Positions 1-14,600 are shown, numbered from the stretch's first letter. The stretch is 64,000 nt of DNA from Andrena cerasifolii (GCF_050908995.1 NC_135122.1:15292501-15356500), one strand, 5' to 3'. Translations and numbers: made by a program. The notes: generated by a model from the letters alone, not told the origin.

Positions 1-1888
1 TTGTACATAATATATAAAAGTGGATAGGCAAAGAAGCGAAATAATATTTCCCCAAGGGATGCCGGCGCGCGACGAGAATTCGGCGAGGACGCGCGTCGAC
101 GGGAGCGTGTTTGCGTTTCGAGAAAGGAGGCGAGAGCCGCGCTTAAACGAGGAGCCTTTTATCGGCGACGCCGTTGCCGACCCGGCTCCCGGGCGACGAC
201 GATAATCCGGCCCCTCGACGTTCCTTGATCGTGTATCTCGTCGCCAGACATTTTGGATACTCCTGCGGTTTACCGAGTTGCCGCGACGATGCGAGCAGAC
301 GCTCGAGTCGCGGCAGCGATCGCGTGTGTTCCGTTTGGTCGCCAAAGGTGAACCCTTTCTGTTCCTCTTCGAGTCCTCGGTTGCTGGGGCGGACGTGTCG
401 GACCGTGAATTGGGTGGTGTTTAATTGTGTGCTCGAAAACACGAGAACCCGCGGCTCGAGCTTTCACCGCGACGCAGCCGATGTCTTTCTCGGGCCTTAA
501 AAAGGGAATGGGCGCGCCCCTGTGTGGCAAGAAGGATTTACCGCGGGCGCGGGGCGAGGGAGGACTTTGTAAACTAGCTGGCGAGCCTTCGACGCGGGGG
601 TACACTCGTGGCTCTCGGCGCGACTATGGGAATTACTTAGAGGTAACGCGTCACGCGGGGCACGTGTAAATATTTGTATAGTTTATTTGTAAGGGAAACG
701 ACACGACGACGAGGTACAGCGACGCGCGAGAACGAAAGCCACCCAGGACAGGCGTGCGCCGCGCAGGAGACCAATTTTTCATTCGGGTTCGCCGGGATTT
801 TGGCGGCCATCGCGAGGCGAACGATGTTTCCGTTCGACGCGTGATTCGCTGCGGCGATAGCGTGACGCGTAGGTGGGGGTTAAATAATTTGCAACGGGGA
901 AACGAATGAAAGAGGGACGAAATAAACTACGCGTACGGTTAAGGACACCAAGAGAGAAACAAATTAAAAGTATATATAAAAGCAACAACAACAACAACAA
1001 AAAAAGAAGAATATTCCAAAGAGAGAAAAATAGGAAGGATTAACAAAGTACATTGTTGTATATTATTTTAGGTAAGTAGTACTAAATAGCGTGTATATAG
1101 TGATTGTAAATGCATAGGCTATCGTGCACCGCGACGGCTATGTATGACGAATTATACAGTGACGCTGTTAGAGATATATTTATTATTCGTTGATATATTT
1201 TTATAAAGTTTTATTTAGCCATAAGTTCTCGTTCGCCTTCCCCACCTCACCCCCCTCTGGATGTGTCGCGTACGTGATCATCGTTAGTTCCGACGGGGAT
1301 GTCGAGTCGGACGCTTTCAACGAGGATGTTAACCAGCTACCGCGGCCGTGCCGAGCGAAAGAAAATCAACGATGACTGTACCGAACAACGGAGACAAAAA
1401 ATAAATAAGACGAGAAGGAAGAAAAGATGAAAAGCGCGACAGCGTCTTTGCCCCGGACAAATGATTCGCGACCCTTTCGATCCCCTCGATTGGTAGGCAG
1501 GAGGCAAATTAAATAGCGTCTGGTTTCGATCGTTCCAGTTCCTTCGGACCGATATTGTTGCGTAATGTTTTGTAAACGCAGTGGTTCCTAATTTTTGTAA
1601 CAAGTCGCACCCCGACCGCCGCGATGCGTAGACCCGTTTCTAATCGTTCGCCTAATTCGCGCGGGTGGTGTCGGTGCTGCTCGTAGACGCGAGACGAAAA
1701 TACCTGGTATCGTTTCTCACCGTTCATTTTGGTCCACGCAACGACGAGAATCGGACGTCTCCTTTTTCCGTTCATTTCTGTCGAATTGCTTAGGTGTTAC
1801 AAATAAGCAACGTGATGTAATCGTTGTACCCCATGACGCCTAAAAGTCCAATAAATGATATTTACAATATGCCTGTGTCGCATTCATT
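1..1888 (+). other. Possible 3' UTR of a gene to the left
   Basis: No convincing coding frame is seen. The stretch becomes AT-rich with TGTAAATA (about 665, Pumilio-type motif), TGTA-rich runs and a good AATAAA near 1849-1854, followed within 25 nt by a TG-rich stretch, as at a cleavage site. This looks like the end of a rightward transcript, but the coding part is outside the window, so the call is weak. Confidence 0.3.
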
Positions 1889-2976
1889 GAGCCTAACGAG
1901 TAAAGTGTAAGCAATTGCTTTTCCTTAATATTTCACTAGGAACTGCTTAAATTCATGCGAATAAAAACACAAGCATCTGCTTTATCTTGTAGGAATTCCT
2001 AAACTGCCTTGCTTAAAGGAATCGCTTTTCCTTAATTGTTTTTAAGGAATTGCTTACAATCGAATGAGTAAAAGAAGCAATTGCTTTTGCGAAATAAGCA
2101 ATTCCTTAAAAAATTTTAAGACTGCTGTACCCCATGCTAACATTTGCTTAAAGGACCAATTACTTTTCATCAGTACGTATGTATTAGAGAGAAAGCGTAT
2201 GAATAAATGGTACATGATCATCTTTTCCCAGTGTTATTATGTAATTTTCTCGTTGTCAGTTTGTGTCATATAAATTTTTTTTTTCATTTCTGCTTTCATG
2301 CTACTAATTTCTTTGGCAACTTGTTGTTTGGTTACCGAAATACTACAAATTTTTCCATAATGCTCTGTAACGGTTTGTAAAGCCATCTCTTTTTTTTTAT
2401 TTGAGGTATTTGAGATTTATTAAACAGTACTTTATACTCTTTCAACTTTTGTATAAAAATTAACTGCTTATCAGATTCCTCGGTGTCATTAATACCACCC
2501 CCGTTCTGCAAAGGCGAGCGCGAGTCAGGAGCACCGAACGCGAGCGAGCAGGGGAGCCCGAGAGAGAGTGCTTATACCAGGAGTGTCGAACTTCCCCACT
2601 CCGAGAGCCGCACGAGTCGGGCCCCCGGTCAGCCGGTCCCCCCACTTATTTTTCTCCAGGCGTTGCGCGAGACCCAGCAGGGAGAGAGTGCGGCACCCGG
2701 AGGAGAAATTCATCAGAGTGAAGTAGGTGTGGAGGGGGCCGTACGTCCTACGGCTCTACGGAACAGGCGAAGAGGAGAAGGAGCCACTGCGGCTCGCGAG
2801 CCGCTAGTTCGACACCCCTGGCTTATACGGTCTAGCAAAGCCAGCAATTCCTTATGATTTTTATTCATCTGAACATAAGAAATTCCTTTTTTGTTTAAGT
2901 AATTGCTTTTTAAGCAATTGATTTTGCTATTAAGGAATTGCTTGTAGGAATTGCTTAGGTTTTATTCATCAGGCCC
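1889..2976. mobile_element. Inverted-repeat transposon (MITE-like), copy 1
   Basis: The ends are GAGCCTAACGAGTAAAGTGT and, inverted at the right, GGGCCTGATGAATAAA. ATT flanks both ends and may be a 3-bp target duplication or part of the termini. Inside, the motif AAGCAATTnCTTAA recurs many times in both orientations. A second copy at 17746-18852 matches over several hundred bases, including an internal GC-richer block (about 2510-2580). There is no transposase, so it is non-autonomous. The superfamily is not assigned. Confidence 0.75.
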
Positions 2977-5900
2977 ATTGTCCCTGCTCGAAGCGATACT
3001 CGATCCTTCCTTTTCCACCCCAGCATTTCCTACTGCGATATCTACAAAAGCTTATTTGTAATCGTGAAAAACCGTTCCCCGCGGCAGTGAACTTTGCGCA
3101 CACCCCCTGGAATACGTTTCAGTCGCGCGAATTAAGCCTTAACAATGACAGGGAAATCAATCCAACGGTCCCCCTTTTGCCACGAGCTGCAGAGAGGAGA
3201 ACGAAGAGTAGATAAATTGCTTTCACAAAGAAATCACGCGGCTTCCTTTCTCCAACGAGCACGGCTTCACAGCACATTTCCTCCCTAATCATTCCTGTCG
3301 ATACTTGGCTTTCAGAGCCGCGCTCTTCGTTACTTCTTACTTGAACGTTTCTCTCCTACCGTTTCGCGGAATACTGTCTCAATAAAGTAAAAAACAGACG
3401 GTGCAAGTAGTCAAACCACGAATCCCTTAGAAAACAAACACAGCTTGTAAGATGTTATATCAATAGAGAGGACTGCAAAGGGACTTGAGAAGACGGAGAG
3501 GGGAATACAAATGAAACTACACAATGACGTAAGTAGCAGAAAAAATAAAGAAATGAGGTGGAATGCCGCGAAGTCTACGAGCATGCTAATAGAGCGACGT
3601 GAAGTGGCTGCGAGAAACTCGCGGTTACGTGAGAGCGCGTTTCTTTGCTTAAGGTACGACAAGGTTTCTTTCTTGGGAAGACCGTGGCCGAAGGAAGGAA
3701 CGTGAGTTCGCCGGAAGTTCCCGTTCGCCCGCCTCTCTCGTCGGATAAAGCACGGCCTGGCTTTTGTCTCGTAAAACGCCCGCGAAACAGCTCTCCGCCT
3801 TTGCGTGTTCGAAGAATTTCAGGAAGCCGAAGAAGGTCAGAAAAGTATAGGGATACTTGAACTTGATACAGCCCTCTCCGTGAAAAAGGAACCGCTGCTG
3901 GTAATCGATTCCTCGACTCCGCTTCTGAACGAACCTCCACTCGAACCGTCTGTTCAACGTTTGGCGAAGTGGAGCTTAAGTTTGCTCACGAATCGGGGAA
4001 CTTTGCCCAAAGGAATTCAAAGTTGAAACTAATCCGTGGTTTGGAGATGCTGAATGGTAGATTCTTGGCGCTCCATAATGGCTATTTAACATTTCAAATT
4101 GGAAAAAGTGTGGTAGGCAACCGGCATTTAGGCAACGACCTATGGTGTGCGATGAGGCCCATAGGTGGCGTATTATAATGAGGTTGTACGATAAAAGATT
4201 TGAATTAGTAATAAAAACATTAGAAAAAACTACTATTCTATCTTAATGCATATATAAAAGAAAAACTAATTGTTCCGCATGTAAGAACCTCTTAGTTAAC
4301 CGATGGGGACGAATTTTGTTTGGTATTAAATTTTTGGAAAACTTAAAATTCTAATAAAAGAATTGCACATTATTCAACATACTAGTATTTGTATGTTGGA
4401 TTTAAGGGAAATTCAGTCATAAAAGCACTTTCGACCGAGAGCCACCAGAACTTATTAAAATTTAGTCGACGAAAATCTAAACGATCCGTTTTTGGAATAG
4501 CTGGATAAAATTTAAATCTATCTCTATTGGAATGAAAATCTTCGGGCGTGAACGCAATGCGCTTATCAGCCTTATTTCGGCGCCAATGATAAGTTAGTGG
4601 TACGTTGCACGCATCTTGAATTAGTCCTAGACAATCGCAATGAGGGAAGGCCTGCGGAGTAAGGTGGCCAGTGGATAGCTGTTTAGTGGTTATCGGAATT
4701 CCCTGGTATGCTAACGATTGGATGACCGGGTTGTTAATTTCTGGTAAGTTACTAAAATAGTAAGGGAAATCAGAGAAGAATTGATTCTCTTTTTCCGACT
4801 CCTACAAAAGTAAGCAGAATTCTGAATTTTAGATAAGTACTGTGTAGTCCCCAAAAGTATATCTCCCTTTCGATGAAAAAGCTCGACGTTCCACAATGCT
4901 AAATTGGCTTACTCCGGTAATAGTATAACTGTATTCAAGAGATCTATGAGCCGATTTCACGTGGAAAACAGCTACTCCAAAACTCACGCTACCTCCAGCG
5001 CAGGGATTCGTTCCCGCTTCAGCTCCGCGGGGGGGTCTGTATAAATTTAATTCGCCGATTTACATCGACGCCTGATCCGTAGATAGGCACGTATAACCGA
5101 GGTGTTCCTCGGTGTATTTTCTTAAGGAATTAAAATCTGGATCCGAGAGTGAAATTATATTCGGGATTCTCGTTGTTGAGTCAGCGCATTTCCTTGCCCG
5201 GTCCAGCTTTAATCTCGTCGACTACAGAGCAAGCCGATCCTCCTAATACATAATGGATCCCTAAGGCCTAAGGGCGAAGGTTCGTCCAATCGGATTAATG
5301 GCGTCGGCAGCACTTTCCCCAGCTAAATAATGCTACCGGGATTCGATGCATGCCGACCCCCGCTACTTCCCATCGTTTTTCCTTCGAGTGCACTCGCATA
5401 CACGCGCACAGACGCCAGCGAGAAAACACGGGCCGTCCTCGGGCACGCCCGCGCCAGCCGGCTATATCTTGGATTGCGCGTGATCGGGGCTATGTCGCGA
5501 CGACAGCTCTGGAACTACACGTACCTGTTCGTTGGATCTTCAATTCGTACATTGAGTTATCGCGCGTTCCCCGCGTCGCTATCATATCCTCCAACTCCTT
5601 CGTCCCCCGCTTATGCGCAGGCTCCACCTTCCCAGATAGAATCTTTAGAATTTATTTCCCATTTTCTGGCGTAACTCTCGGAGTCGTCAACGGGGAGAAG
5701 TCTCCTCGACCAGAGGGGCCTGCTGCACGGGGAACAGGATGTATCCATTGTAGTCGTTGAATCGCAATGGTATTCGAGGGTACGCAGGAAGAAACTCGAA
5801 TCAACCCTTACCCGGTCGCATAAAGGCTCTTTCCCTTTGTCCTTTATCTCGTCTACGTTTCCAGTTACCGCATCTTCAGCCTCCCTACCTAGTCGCCGAC

Positions 5901-6640
5901 GAAGGAAACAGAAGATTAAACGAGCAGCGGGGCGAGGGCACGAGGAGGGACCCCCGAGGGACGTCCCATCGGGTCCGAAAACAAGTAACTACCTATTTTC
6001 GTAACAATATTACTAACATTTATCTTGAGGCTCCCCCTGTTCGCACTTTCGCGGAAAATCAAGTTCATCCACGGCAGACAATTAACAAGGGGCGGGGTTC
6101 CTCGGTGTACCCATTTCACGCGGGGGGGGGGAGGGAGGGAGGGAAGGGAGAGTGGGGGATGAGAGGAAGCCGAATAACGCCTACGCGGAGCCAGTAAATT
6201 ACTCTTAACTTCTCCGAGGGTAAAAATTACGGAGTTGTAAGGGCAGGAAGCGGGAGGAGGGCTTAAAATGGCCCCGCGCCCCCCATTCCCACCCCCGTGA
6301 GGAACCATAATTCTCGCGCTATCTACACAGAAACTGCTCTCCTTGGCTACCCTCCGCTCTCGAGAGGCTCGCGGGAATCGCTCCGTCATTTATTTATTTT
6401 CTCACGTCCGGTGGGACGCGACCGTCAGAATCCGCGAAAGATAGACCCGTGAACGTGCGGGCCTCCTGGCTCCACATCCGCCAACCACTCTCCGAACTCG
6501 ATTATTCCGCGACGGGGAGGGTTGCGAATTTCGCCTGCGAGTGGTGTCGCGGGGAGCACGAATCTTCGATGTTTTATAGATCGATTTCATTCCATGCAGG
6601 TGTGCGAATAAAACTGATGTCAGGGGACGTGAGAGAACGG
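2977..6640. other. Intergenic, no gene recognised
   Basis: Short open frames on both strands show no domain, no splice-consistent chain and no similarity that I recognise. A poly-G/GGGA tract lies near 6120-6150. I see nothing else. Confidence 0.5.
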
Positions 6641-6649
6641 TGACTTGTT

Positions 6650-7339
6650 GGAGCGAAGCTTCCACTCGTGATAAATCAAGTTTCTACGCCTGTAAATGAG
6701 AATTTACTAAGCGCTAATGCTGTAACTCGCAGTAGAACGAATGTAGATATACAGATCGCAGGTAGCGAGCATTCTACTTTTCTTCTTTTGCGTTTTTCTC
6801 GAAACTACGCTTTCAAAGATGACCTATCAAGTATCTCCAAAACTATTTGTCCGATTGAGTTCAAACTTGGCACGCATATTCTTAATGGTATTATCTACGA
6901 TGTAGCATATCAGTTTTTCCATCCTATACCCCATTCGTATATAATTAATGGTTTAAATTCGTTTTTTCACGTGAAAAACGTATAATTTTTTCACTTTGCT
7001 CTCATTTGTGCAATAAAATTTTTTTTCTCAAATCCCTATGCTACATCGTAGGTATTTTATTAAGGAACACGAAAATCATCGGGTTTTTGATTTCAGACGA
7101 ACATGTTCGTTATAATATGTTAGGTTAGTCACGCGTGTAACGGCGGACGAGCTTCGCGGGAGAACAAATAACTCGGTCATTTTTTAATATTTTTGTACAG
7201 TATTTATACAATATATGCACTAATACATGCTCTACCCATAAGAAGAAAATAAATAATTTTCAACCTCATAGTATCGGTAAAAAAAATTCGTCTAGTTTAG
7301 TGCTGTTTCGAGCGCCTCAGGGTGGCGTAACCCCTTAAA
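6650..7339. repeat. Partial TTAA-type MITE
   Basis: AT-rich DNA whose right end reads GGTGGCGTAACCCC followed by TTAA, matching inverted the terminus of the 22005-22632 element (TTAAGGGGTTAGGCCACC). An internal inverted pair around CTACGATGTAGC (about 6896 and 7040) suggests a foldback. The left terminus was not found, so the start is approximate. Confidence 0.45.
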
Positions 7340-10300
7340 TGAGCAGAGACTGGGACATTCACCTTATCTACCTACAATAAAGCGTTTACGTAGGACCATC
7401 CGCTGGATCTCTTACAAACCTACGAATTCCTTCAACGTCTGCACGTTAAGCGTTCGTGTCGCTCCAACTGCTCGTTTCCTGCCACTTACGATTACTTTCC
7501 TTCTAGGCACCGTTAGCGATCAGCCCCTCTAATCAGGGAAATCTCTATTCTTCGCGTACCGTCAGCCATCGAGGGCAGTTTCCGGTCTATGCATTACCGC
7601 CCAGTTACCCGACGCCATTCCCCGGGACTCGTGTCGTCATAAGGGCAAGGACTTAGTCCCGGGGAGAAGCGAGCTGGCGAGGAGGACAGAGGAGACTCGG
7701 GGCGTGGTAAAATCGCGCTTTAAATGTTAATTCGCTCATTCTCCCGTGTCGTCTTCGTGAAATCCGCGAAGGACGCTTTAAGATCGTCCTCTCGAAAATA
7801 GCCCGTGGAGGCGCGGGGCGGGGCTGAAGCGTGCCTCGGCGGAGGATATCAAATTATACCTGAGCGACGTCGGTGCACGGCAAGTTGCGAGCGTTAAAAC
7901 GCGGAAACTTTAGCAATTTACTCGGACGGTACAAGGGAAATGATTCCTCCGTGGGACAGCGCGGTCCATGTGCTCCGGCGAGCGCGAGCATATAAACCAG
8001 CCGCTTCGAAAAATCGCCGAACAGTCCCGTTTCCCGCGCAGATTTTTTCGCCGAATGGAACGGAAGGGTGGATTAATCGCGCGTCCCTTGCTGCGACGAG
8101 CACGAATCGTTTCGTCCGACGAATTAAGGTCTGCGCACACATATCCGTTCCGTATCAGTTCCGTGGACGGACAAGGTGTCGGTTGCTCGTTTTGGAACGG
8201 AGCAGCGCACACTTGTCAGTTCCGTGAAATTCGATGGTCTCTCCGTTATCCGTCAGGTCCGGGCCGTCAGGATCCGTGTTAAAAAATATCGTTTGCGTGC
8301 TTTACAATGGAGCAGCGCACACTTGTCCGTGTCAGGGCTGTCAGCAGATGTCAGTGTAGAACCCCTATCCGTTCGGTGAAACTAAAATTCGGTTGCCAAC
8401 GATATTTAGCCATTTGGACTGACGGAGTCCGGAAATCACGGAAAGGTCGACCTTTCTTTATGACCGTGAAAGGTTCTCGGGTCGAAGCTCTCGCACCACG
8501 CGCTTCAGGGGTCCTAGACCCTAGAGTCATAAAGATAAGGACAGCAATAGGCCACTCAGTAATGAAAATGGTAATTTCTATAATTAATATTAGATCTCCG
8601 TAGAAATACCACCAATGGACTGCTGGAGTTTTTGCAATGAAAATTATACCAAACGTGATAGAATTCTGATCATTATTAATGATTGTAATGAAAAGATTGA
8701 TTTTTTCCAAAAGGACGAAACACGCCACCTACTTAGTAAACTAACCCTTCTAGCTTCTAAAAGAAAATCACGTCGTTTGGACCAATTTTAACGTTGTTAT
8801 TCTGTTTTAAAGGTTGTCCGAATACTTTTGTCCCCACTGTATGCGCATATGTAAGTACATAATACACATTATCTTTCACTAATTCGCATTTGTGAAATAG
8901 GCTGGTAAGTGTCTGGGTTAGGAACACGCGCCGAACACCGTACGAGCAAAAAATCGGCGCGCGCCGAATGCACATATTCGCGTTGATTTGGGGGAGCCTT
9001 TAGCCCGACGCGAACGTTTAGGATTATTAGCGCGGTATTGTTTATTATTCAGCGGGGCGGGTATGTATCGTAGCGGTTTCAATTAGAGCGAAGCGCGCCA
9101 GCGCGGTCCTGTAAGGTGGGGACGCGGTAAATTGACCGTAAAACGAGAGAATTTGAGTCCGGAATAATTAAAGAGAGATTCGCGTATAATGAATACACAG
9201 GGACGAAGTGTCCGCGTCGTAAGTGGTGGTAATGGAGGCGAGTGTCGTCAGGATACAATGCGCGGCTGCGTGGTCTCGGGTTCTCTGTGATATTCGGAAC
9301 TTTTCAACGAACAGGTACCAAGGATGTTTCGATCGTAATCCAGCAGGTGCTCCGTCGTTCCCACTGGAATTATAACCGCGAAAGATGGAGGTCGATCCGT
9401 AGGCCACATGTAGCAATTCGATTCTATCGCGGAACAGTCTCGTGATTCGGTCTGCGTGCAACGTGTCAGCCCCAGGTCGCCGTGTATATTGACTATCAGG
9501 GTTTGCAGCCGCTATTACTCGTAAATACACGAGTGGCTGGACAAAATTGGTGGAAACGATCGTAATGGAAGGTGCGCGCGAGCGCACGGTCCACCGAAAG
9601 AGGCGGGCGCGGGCGGAAGGAGCGAGCGAGGGAGGAGGGTTGAATGAAAATGGAACGAGAGAGGGAAGCTGGCGAATGAGTGTAAAAAAGAGGGTGGGTA
9701 ACAGCGAAAGAGGAGAAAAAGAGGGAAGAAAGAGAAAAAGCAAGAGGAACATGGGAATAAAAAGGTACGAGGAGCGGTGATACGGAGAGGGGAAGAAAGA
9801 GAGAAGAAGTTTCGCTGTTCTATCCTCGCTGCACTTAGCTATAGCAGTGTTCGTTTAATTTCGATCCGATTTGCCAGTGTGGCGAAGGTAAACGCAACGC
9901 AGAAGCGAAAAAATCTCGGCGCGGTCGCCTCGTCGTCGGTGAATAACGCCCGTTCGCGTGCTGGTGCTTTATTCATTCGCAATAAATGTTATACACCCAC
10001 CTCGCCATAACGGCACCTAAACCACGCATCTATTACCGCCCCTGAGCGCGCGCGTGTGTGCTAGGGGAGTGCGTATCGCGCGATCGACCGTGGCAGTTTG
10101 AAAAGGGTCGTCACGCGATGGCAATTTAGCGTCCCGGAAACGTAACAATTTTCGACCGTTCCGCCGAACGGAAGAAATTCGAAATTTCGCGTTGCGAGAG
10201 TAATTTCGCGCCCGCGAGCGAACGCCTGCCGTGCCGCTGCCGCTTGCCGGCCGAGTTTAACAATAGCGGGGCGAGGCTTTCCGAAAGACGTCGCTGAACC

Positions 10301-11270
10301 AACGACTCCGGCGTAACAGGAGACTTCTGCTTGGCTCCTTCCCTCCGACTGGATCCCGGCATCGATAACGGGGTTCCATCGGTTTCCGAGAGGAATCAAT
10401 CACGGCCAAGGAAATCTCATCGTCCGAGGGGGGTCGCTCTCGATCGACTTCAACCCTGCCTATAATTCCGTCCGATAAGCCTTCATACGCGTCGATAAGA
10501 TAAGGGGCGAAGCGTTTCCGTTCTATCGGCTCGGCGCTCGCAAATTTATGAGAGGAGAACTATGAATTCGCCTGCGTGTGCACGCGTGTCGGTGTCCCTC
10601 GTGCGCGATGAGCACAGATGGCGATCCCCGGAGGAGTTCGATAAAGGAAGCGGGCGTAAATCTTGGACAGCAGGGTGCAGACGAATGCTGGTCAGAATGC
10701 TTGCCGACGTACCGCTGATTTATTTATTTGTTTCTCGTTAAAGTTATCCGCGGCGTTCGAAAAGTTCCGCGGCTCCTTCGTGCAATAACTCGTGTCACGC
10801 GGCGGGGACCGAGACGTCCGCCTCTTCGACACTTCGACGCTTCGACGGCGAACAATGAACACTCGTACAAAGAGACTTCCCGTTTGAATTGAGGGAATAG
10901 CACGATTCGATGGAGACCAGCGAGCGTGAATGAATTCCTTTCGAGTTCCGTGCCAGCGAGACCGTTCGCCGCGCTTCGATATCCGTTTCTTCATCCCGCG
11001 CATTCTATTGCGCAACTGCCGACCGTTACGCGATTGCTGGTCCTCGGATTGTGGAATTTAATGGAAACGTCCGGTTGGTAACTCTACTTTCACTTCATGA
11101 TTCAGTGAATAAGTTTATAGATACATGTTACTTATTATGGGTCAGGTATTAGTATTCGACACCTTTAATTTTGAGGTACCTAAGCCTCGAGCATCTGAAC
11201 ACCCGAGCACCCAAATATGCAATGCTTGCATGTAGTAATGCCACGGAGTCTGGGTTAGGTCTGGGTTAGG
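7340..11270. other. Intergenic, no gene recognised
   Basis: No supportable exon is seen. One direct repeat is noted: GGAGCAGCGCACACTTGTC occurs near 8199 and again near 8310, about 110 bp apart. The 194-codon minus-strand frame at 9168-9752 has low-complexity sequence and no recognisable domain. Confidence 0.45.
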
Positions 11271-11274
11271 GAAG

Positions 11275-11695
11275 ACCGGGGCTAAAAGTTCCGGGGGTAA
11301 GTTGTTCCGACGGTTCTATCTTCAAAATGAAAAGAGCGTTGTATTTTAAATTATTTTGCCCGCATCAGTTGATCACGCCGCTCTGTCTCCCATTTTAATA
11401 GCGTCCGCGACAGCGATTCGTGTGATTGTAAGCAAGAATCTATTAGTCACGCACCAGATAAGTAAATATTTTTCTATCATTATTTTTTAGTCTATTATTT
11501 AACGTCGATTTTATAGATTGATTTGTTCTTATGGATCGAATGACATTTAAGAACATGGTGTAATAGTGTTTATCGTTTCAGTATATGAATAAGCAGAATA
11601 GTCTCTCAAATTGTAAAATGTGTCGATAGGGGCTAGTTGTTACCATGACCTGGGGCACGTTGTTACCGTAACAACTTGCCCCACCGCAAATGTAT
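11275..11695. repeat. Short interspersed element with GGGGCAAGTTGTTAC palindromes
   Basis: The left end has GGGGCTAAAAGTT and GGGGGTAAGTTGTT. The right end has the near-perfect palindrome GGGGCACGTTGTTAC/GTAACAACTTGCCCC (11652-11682), preceded by GGGGCTAGTTGTTACC (about 11626). The repeated motif in both orientations is typical of a small non-autonomous element. The boundaries are approximate. Confidence 0.4.
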
Positions 11696-11699
11696 AAAT

Positions 11700-14600
11700 T
11701 GTTCCTGCTGTGCTTTAAAATGCGAACATACGAATGAAAAGCGGAAAGGGGCCGCGATTTCCATCGAAATAAATGCATAAAGATAAAAACTGTCGCTAGA
11801 GAATTCAGTATCTGCCACTTGACTCTATCGAGAGTTAGGTTACTAAGTGTCCGAGTACTTGAACATTTGAGTTCCATTCGGATACTATTACGCGCGTAAA
11901 AATTGCAGGTAACGAAAGTACCTGACGATGTAATCAAAAACGCAATGACCCTTGATGAATTAAGTACATGCATATTTTCACGGTCGGCATGCATTATTTG
12001 CTTGCACGCTGATAAACGCCGCGTTGACAGTGCTGATACGATCGCCTTTCCAGGCCAGGAGGACTAGGTCGGCAATTTATCTCGATGACACTGAACTCTC
12101 CGGTGCATGCACCAATGTCACGTCACATTATCAATTCGTATGCAATGATTCAGTCACGAGTCGCCGTGTCGCGTGAAACATTTCACGCACGTGCAAGCTG
12201 CAGCACGCTTGGCAAGCAAACGTCGCCAACAACACCGACAACATCTCTGCGTCGCATTCTCGAGACAGATTTCTTTTTTAGAATATCCGCGCCACTGTAA
12301 GTGCGCGTGGCACGAGCGATGTAACGCGTAAGTCCAGTAAACTCTAGGCACGTAGCACCGTCTCCAGGAGAACTCTCAGGACCAAGCGCGTTCATCGGAG
12401 AAACACAGAGGCAGGGAGCTGTCACGGCGCAACAGGAGAAACACGCACAAAGCGCGCGATACTTTTCCTGGGAATTACACATCGATGTAGAAAAGTTCCG
12501 TTCCCCCCTGGGGAAATAAACCGCGTTCTTGTAAACGCTTTACACGAGGCTAGCGAAGCCCGCGCGCATCCTCCCGGTACAACGTTCACGCTGGCAAGAG
12601 GGGCAGGAACGCCGGGCAAGTTAATTCGAAACTTTTGCTCTTTAACGGGGAACAGGCTCCCTTTACCGTTTCCAATTGCTTAATCGTATGACGCGCGACG
12701 AATGCACGACGGTTTAAAAGGCTTTCAATGGGCGGAATCCGGCGAACAATTACTCGGGCAGAGCCGCCACTCGTCAGAAGGGCAAATTAAATTAGCCGTT
12801 GCGCGGGGCTTTTGCAGCCTGGAGGAAATTTCTTTTTTCTCCGCCGGCCGCAGACTTGAAACGAGAGGGAAAAAAGCGTTTACCCCGAACACAGGGAACG
12901 ATAGAGGTACAATCCTGGGGGTGAAAATGGACCCGAGCGGCGGCCTCTGCCCGCGGCGCAGACAAAACGGGACAGGGAAGAGGGGCGACGAGAGAGAGAG
13001 AGAGAGAGAGAAGACGGCATCAATTTTAATTTACGACCTGACAAGTGCTCTACCACGGAAACCCCCTTTTTATTGACCGTCACATTGTTCGAAAGATAAA
13101 CTGGCTTCCGCGGCGAAACACCCATGCAGATCTGGGTAATCGCAAGTACGTGGCCCCGGCCGTACGTGTCGCACCCGACAAAAGCTCCGGTCCGCGGGCG
13201 GACTATCAAAAAAGCTTTCGCTCTGCACCCTTTCGGGCGGCGCGCTCGTTAAAAAATTCTTGCCGCGTGTTTCGCGAGCCACCGGGCCGATATCAATGAA
13301 TAAATTGCGGCCAACAACGCGTGAAACTCGATTTTAGCAACGGTCCGCGTGGCGGCCGCGCATTGTGCCGTGACTGTTGAATCGTTGCCCATTTCTCTTC
13401 AAGAACTTTGTCCAACATTAATTTATAGTACTGTCCTGTTTCGATCACTCCATCCAGGATATATAATGCACGCTTCGTTTCATACGAATGCGTCGTGTCC
13501 TTAATAATGTTTCGGGGAGTGAAAAAGTTCTTCTGTTTCGTGGAAAGCGATGGTTTGCCACACTCTTACGACGGGTTAAAATCACAAGAGCTCGCTGAAT
13601 TTTTATTCTAATTGACGCGTAATAGATTTATTGCCAATAGTTACAAATGTACTGCGAATACTATTGAAGCGTACAGTTCTTAAGGTTTTGCAGAGTTCTT
13701 GAATCGCGTGATTCTGCTTAATCGTGATTGAGTTCTCGAATTGTGTGACTATGATGAAGCGATATTGAATTCTGACATTCTGGTGTCGTGGTAGATCGCA
13801 GGAAAACTAAAATTTCCCTCCCCAAGGAATTCGGCGAAATAGTGGTGGTTCCAGGAGGAGGGTTGAAAACGACTGACTGGCGTACGCGTATCGCGAAGAA
13901 CAGTGGTGAGGGTGAAAATAGCGAGAGAAAATCTAAGTCCCTCCTACGTGTCGGGGACCGGTGAAAAACAACAGGTATACGCGAAGCGGGCTTTTGGGCC
14001 TTGGCGTGGTGATCGCGGGGCTGCAATAAAATGCGCATCTGCTTGCTGTCCTAATCCCTCTGAACTTTCCAAATTGGCTGCGCTAATAGCCACACTCAGT
14101 AGGCTTTACAATTGAGTTTTAATAAAAGTCCCGAGTTTATGGACGAGGAGGGAAAGCCAAGTGCCCGCCCGATGACGAACGCTGCTTCAGGGAAAAACCC
14201 TGACCATCGGCTAGATTATAACATAGCTTCTCTCAACAATTATTATTATTATTATTAATTGTCTTTATTACTCACTACTAATTCATACTAATTATTATTA
14301 CTAACTTCATTATTAATTATTGTTCTAGGAGGCCAAATAGTACGAGGGCGTTGAAGCCTCTTGCAAGCACACCGTGATTTGATATCAAATCATTTCCTGC
14401 GAACTCCCTCTATCGCCAAGTTGAACACGCGTCGGCAATCCTCTCGGGTATCCAAAGTATTATTTGGATACAAAGGATCGATTTAGCCCCTCTGTCGCGA
14501 GCACAGCCAGCTGAGCGAGTATAGACTAGTCGGGGGAAAAAGAGCAGCGAAGAAAATGCAGCCAGGTTTAATGAAATCCGTTTCGCGCACCGGTGTGAAA

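Noticed and set aside
9168..9752. 194-codon minus-strand open frame
   Set aside because: Its start is a Leu/Phe/Pro low-complexity run from purine-rich DNA on the other strand. No domain or splice partners were found, and competing frames overlap it.
11258..11275. TTAGG units resembling insect telomere repeats
   Set aside because: Only two TTAGG words lie within a GGTCTGGGTTAGG duplication; there is no array.
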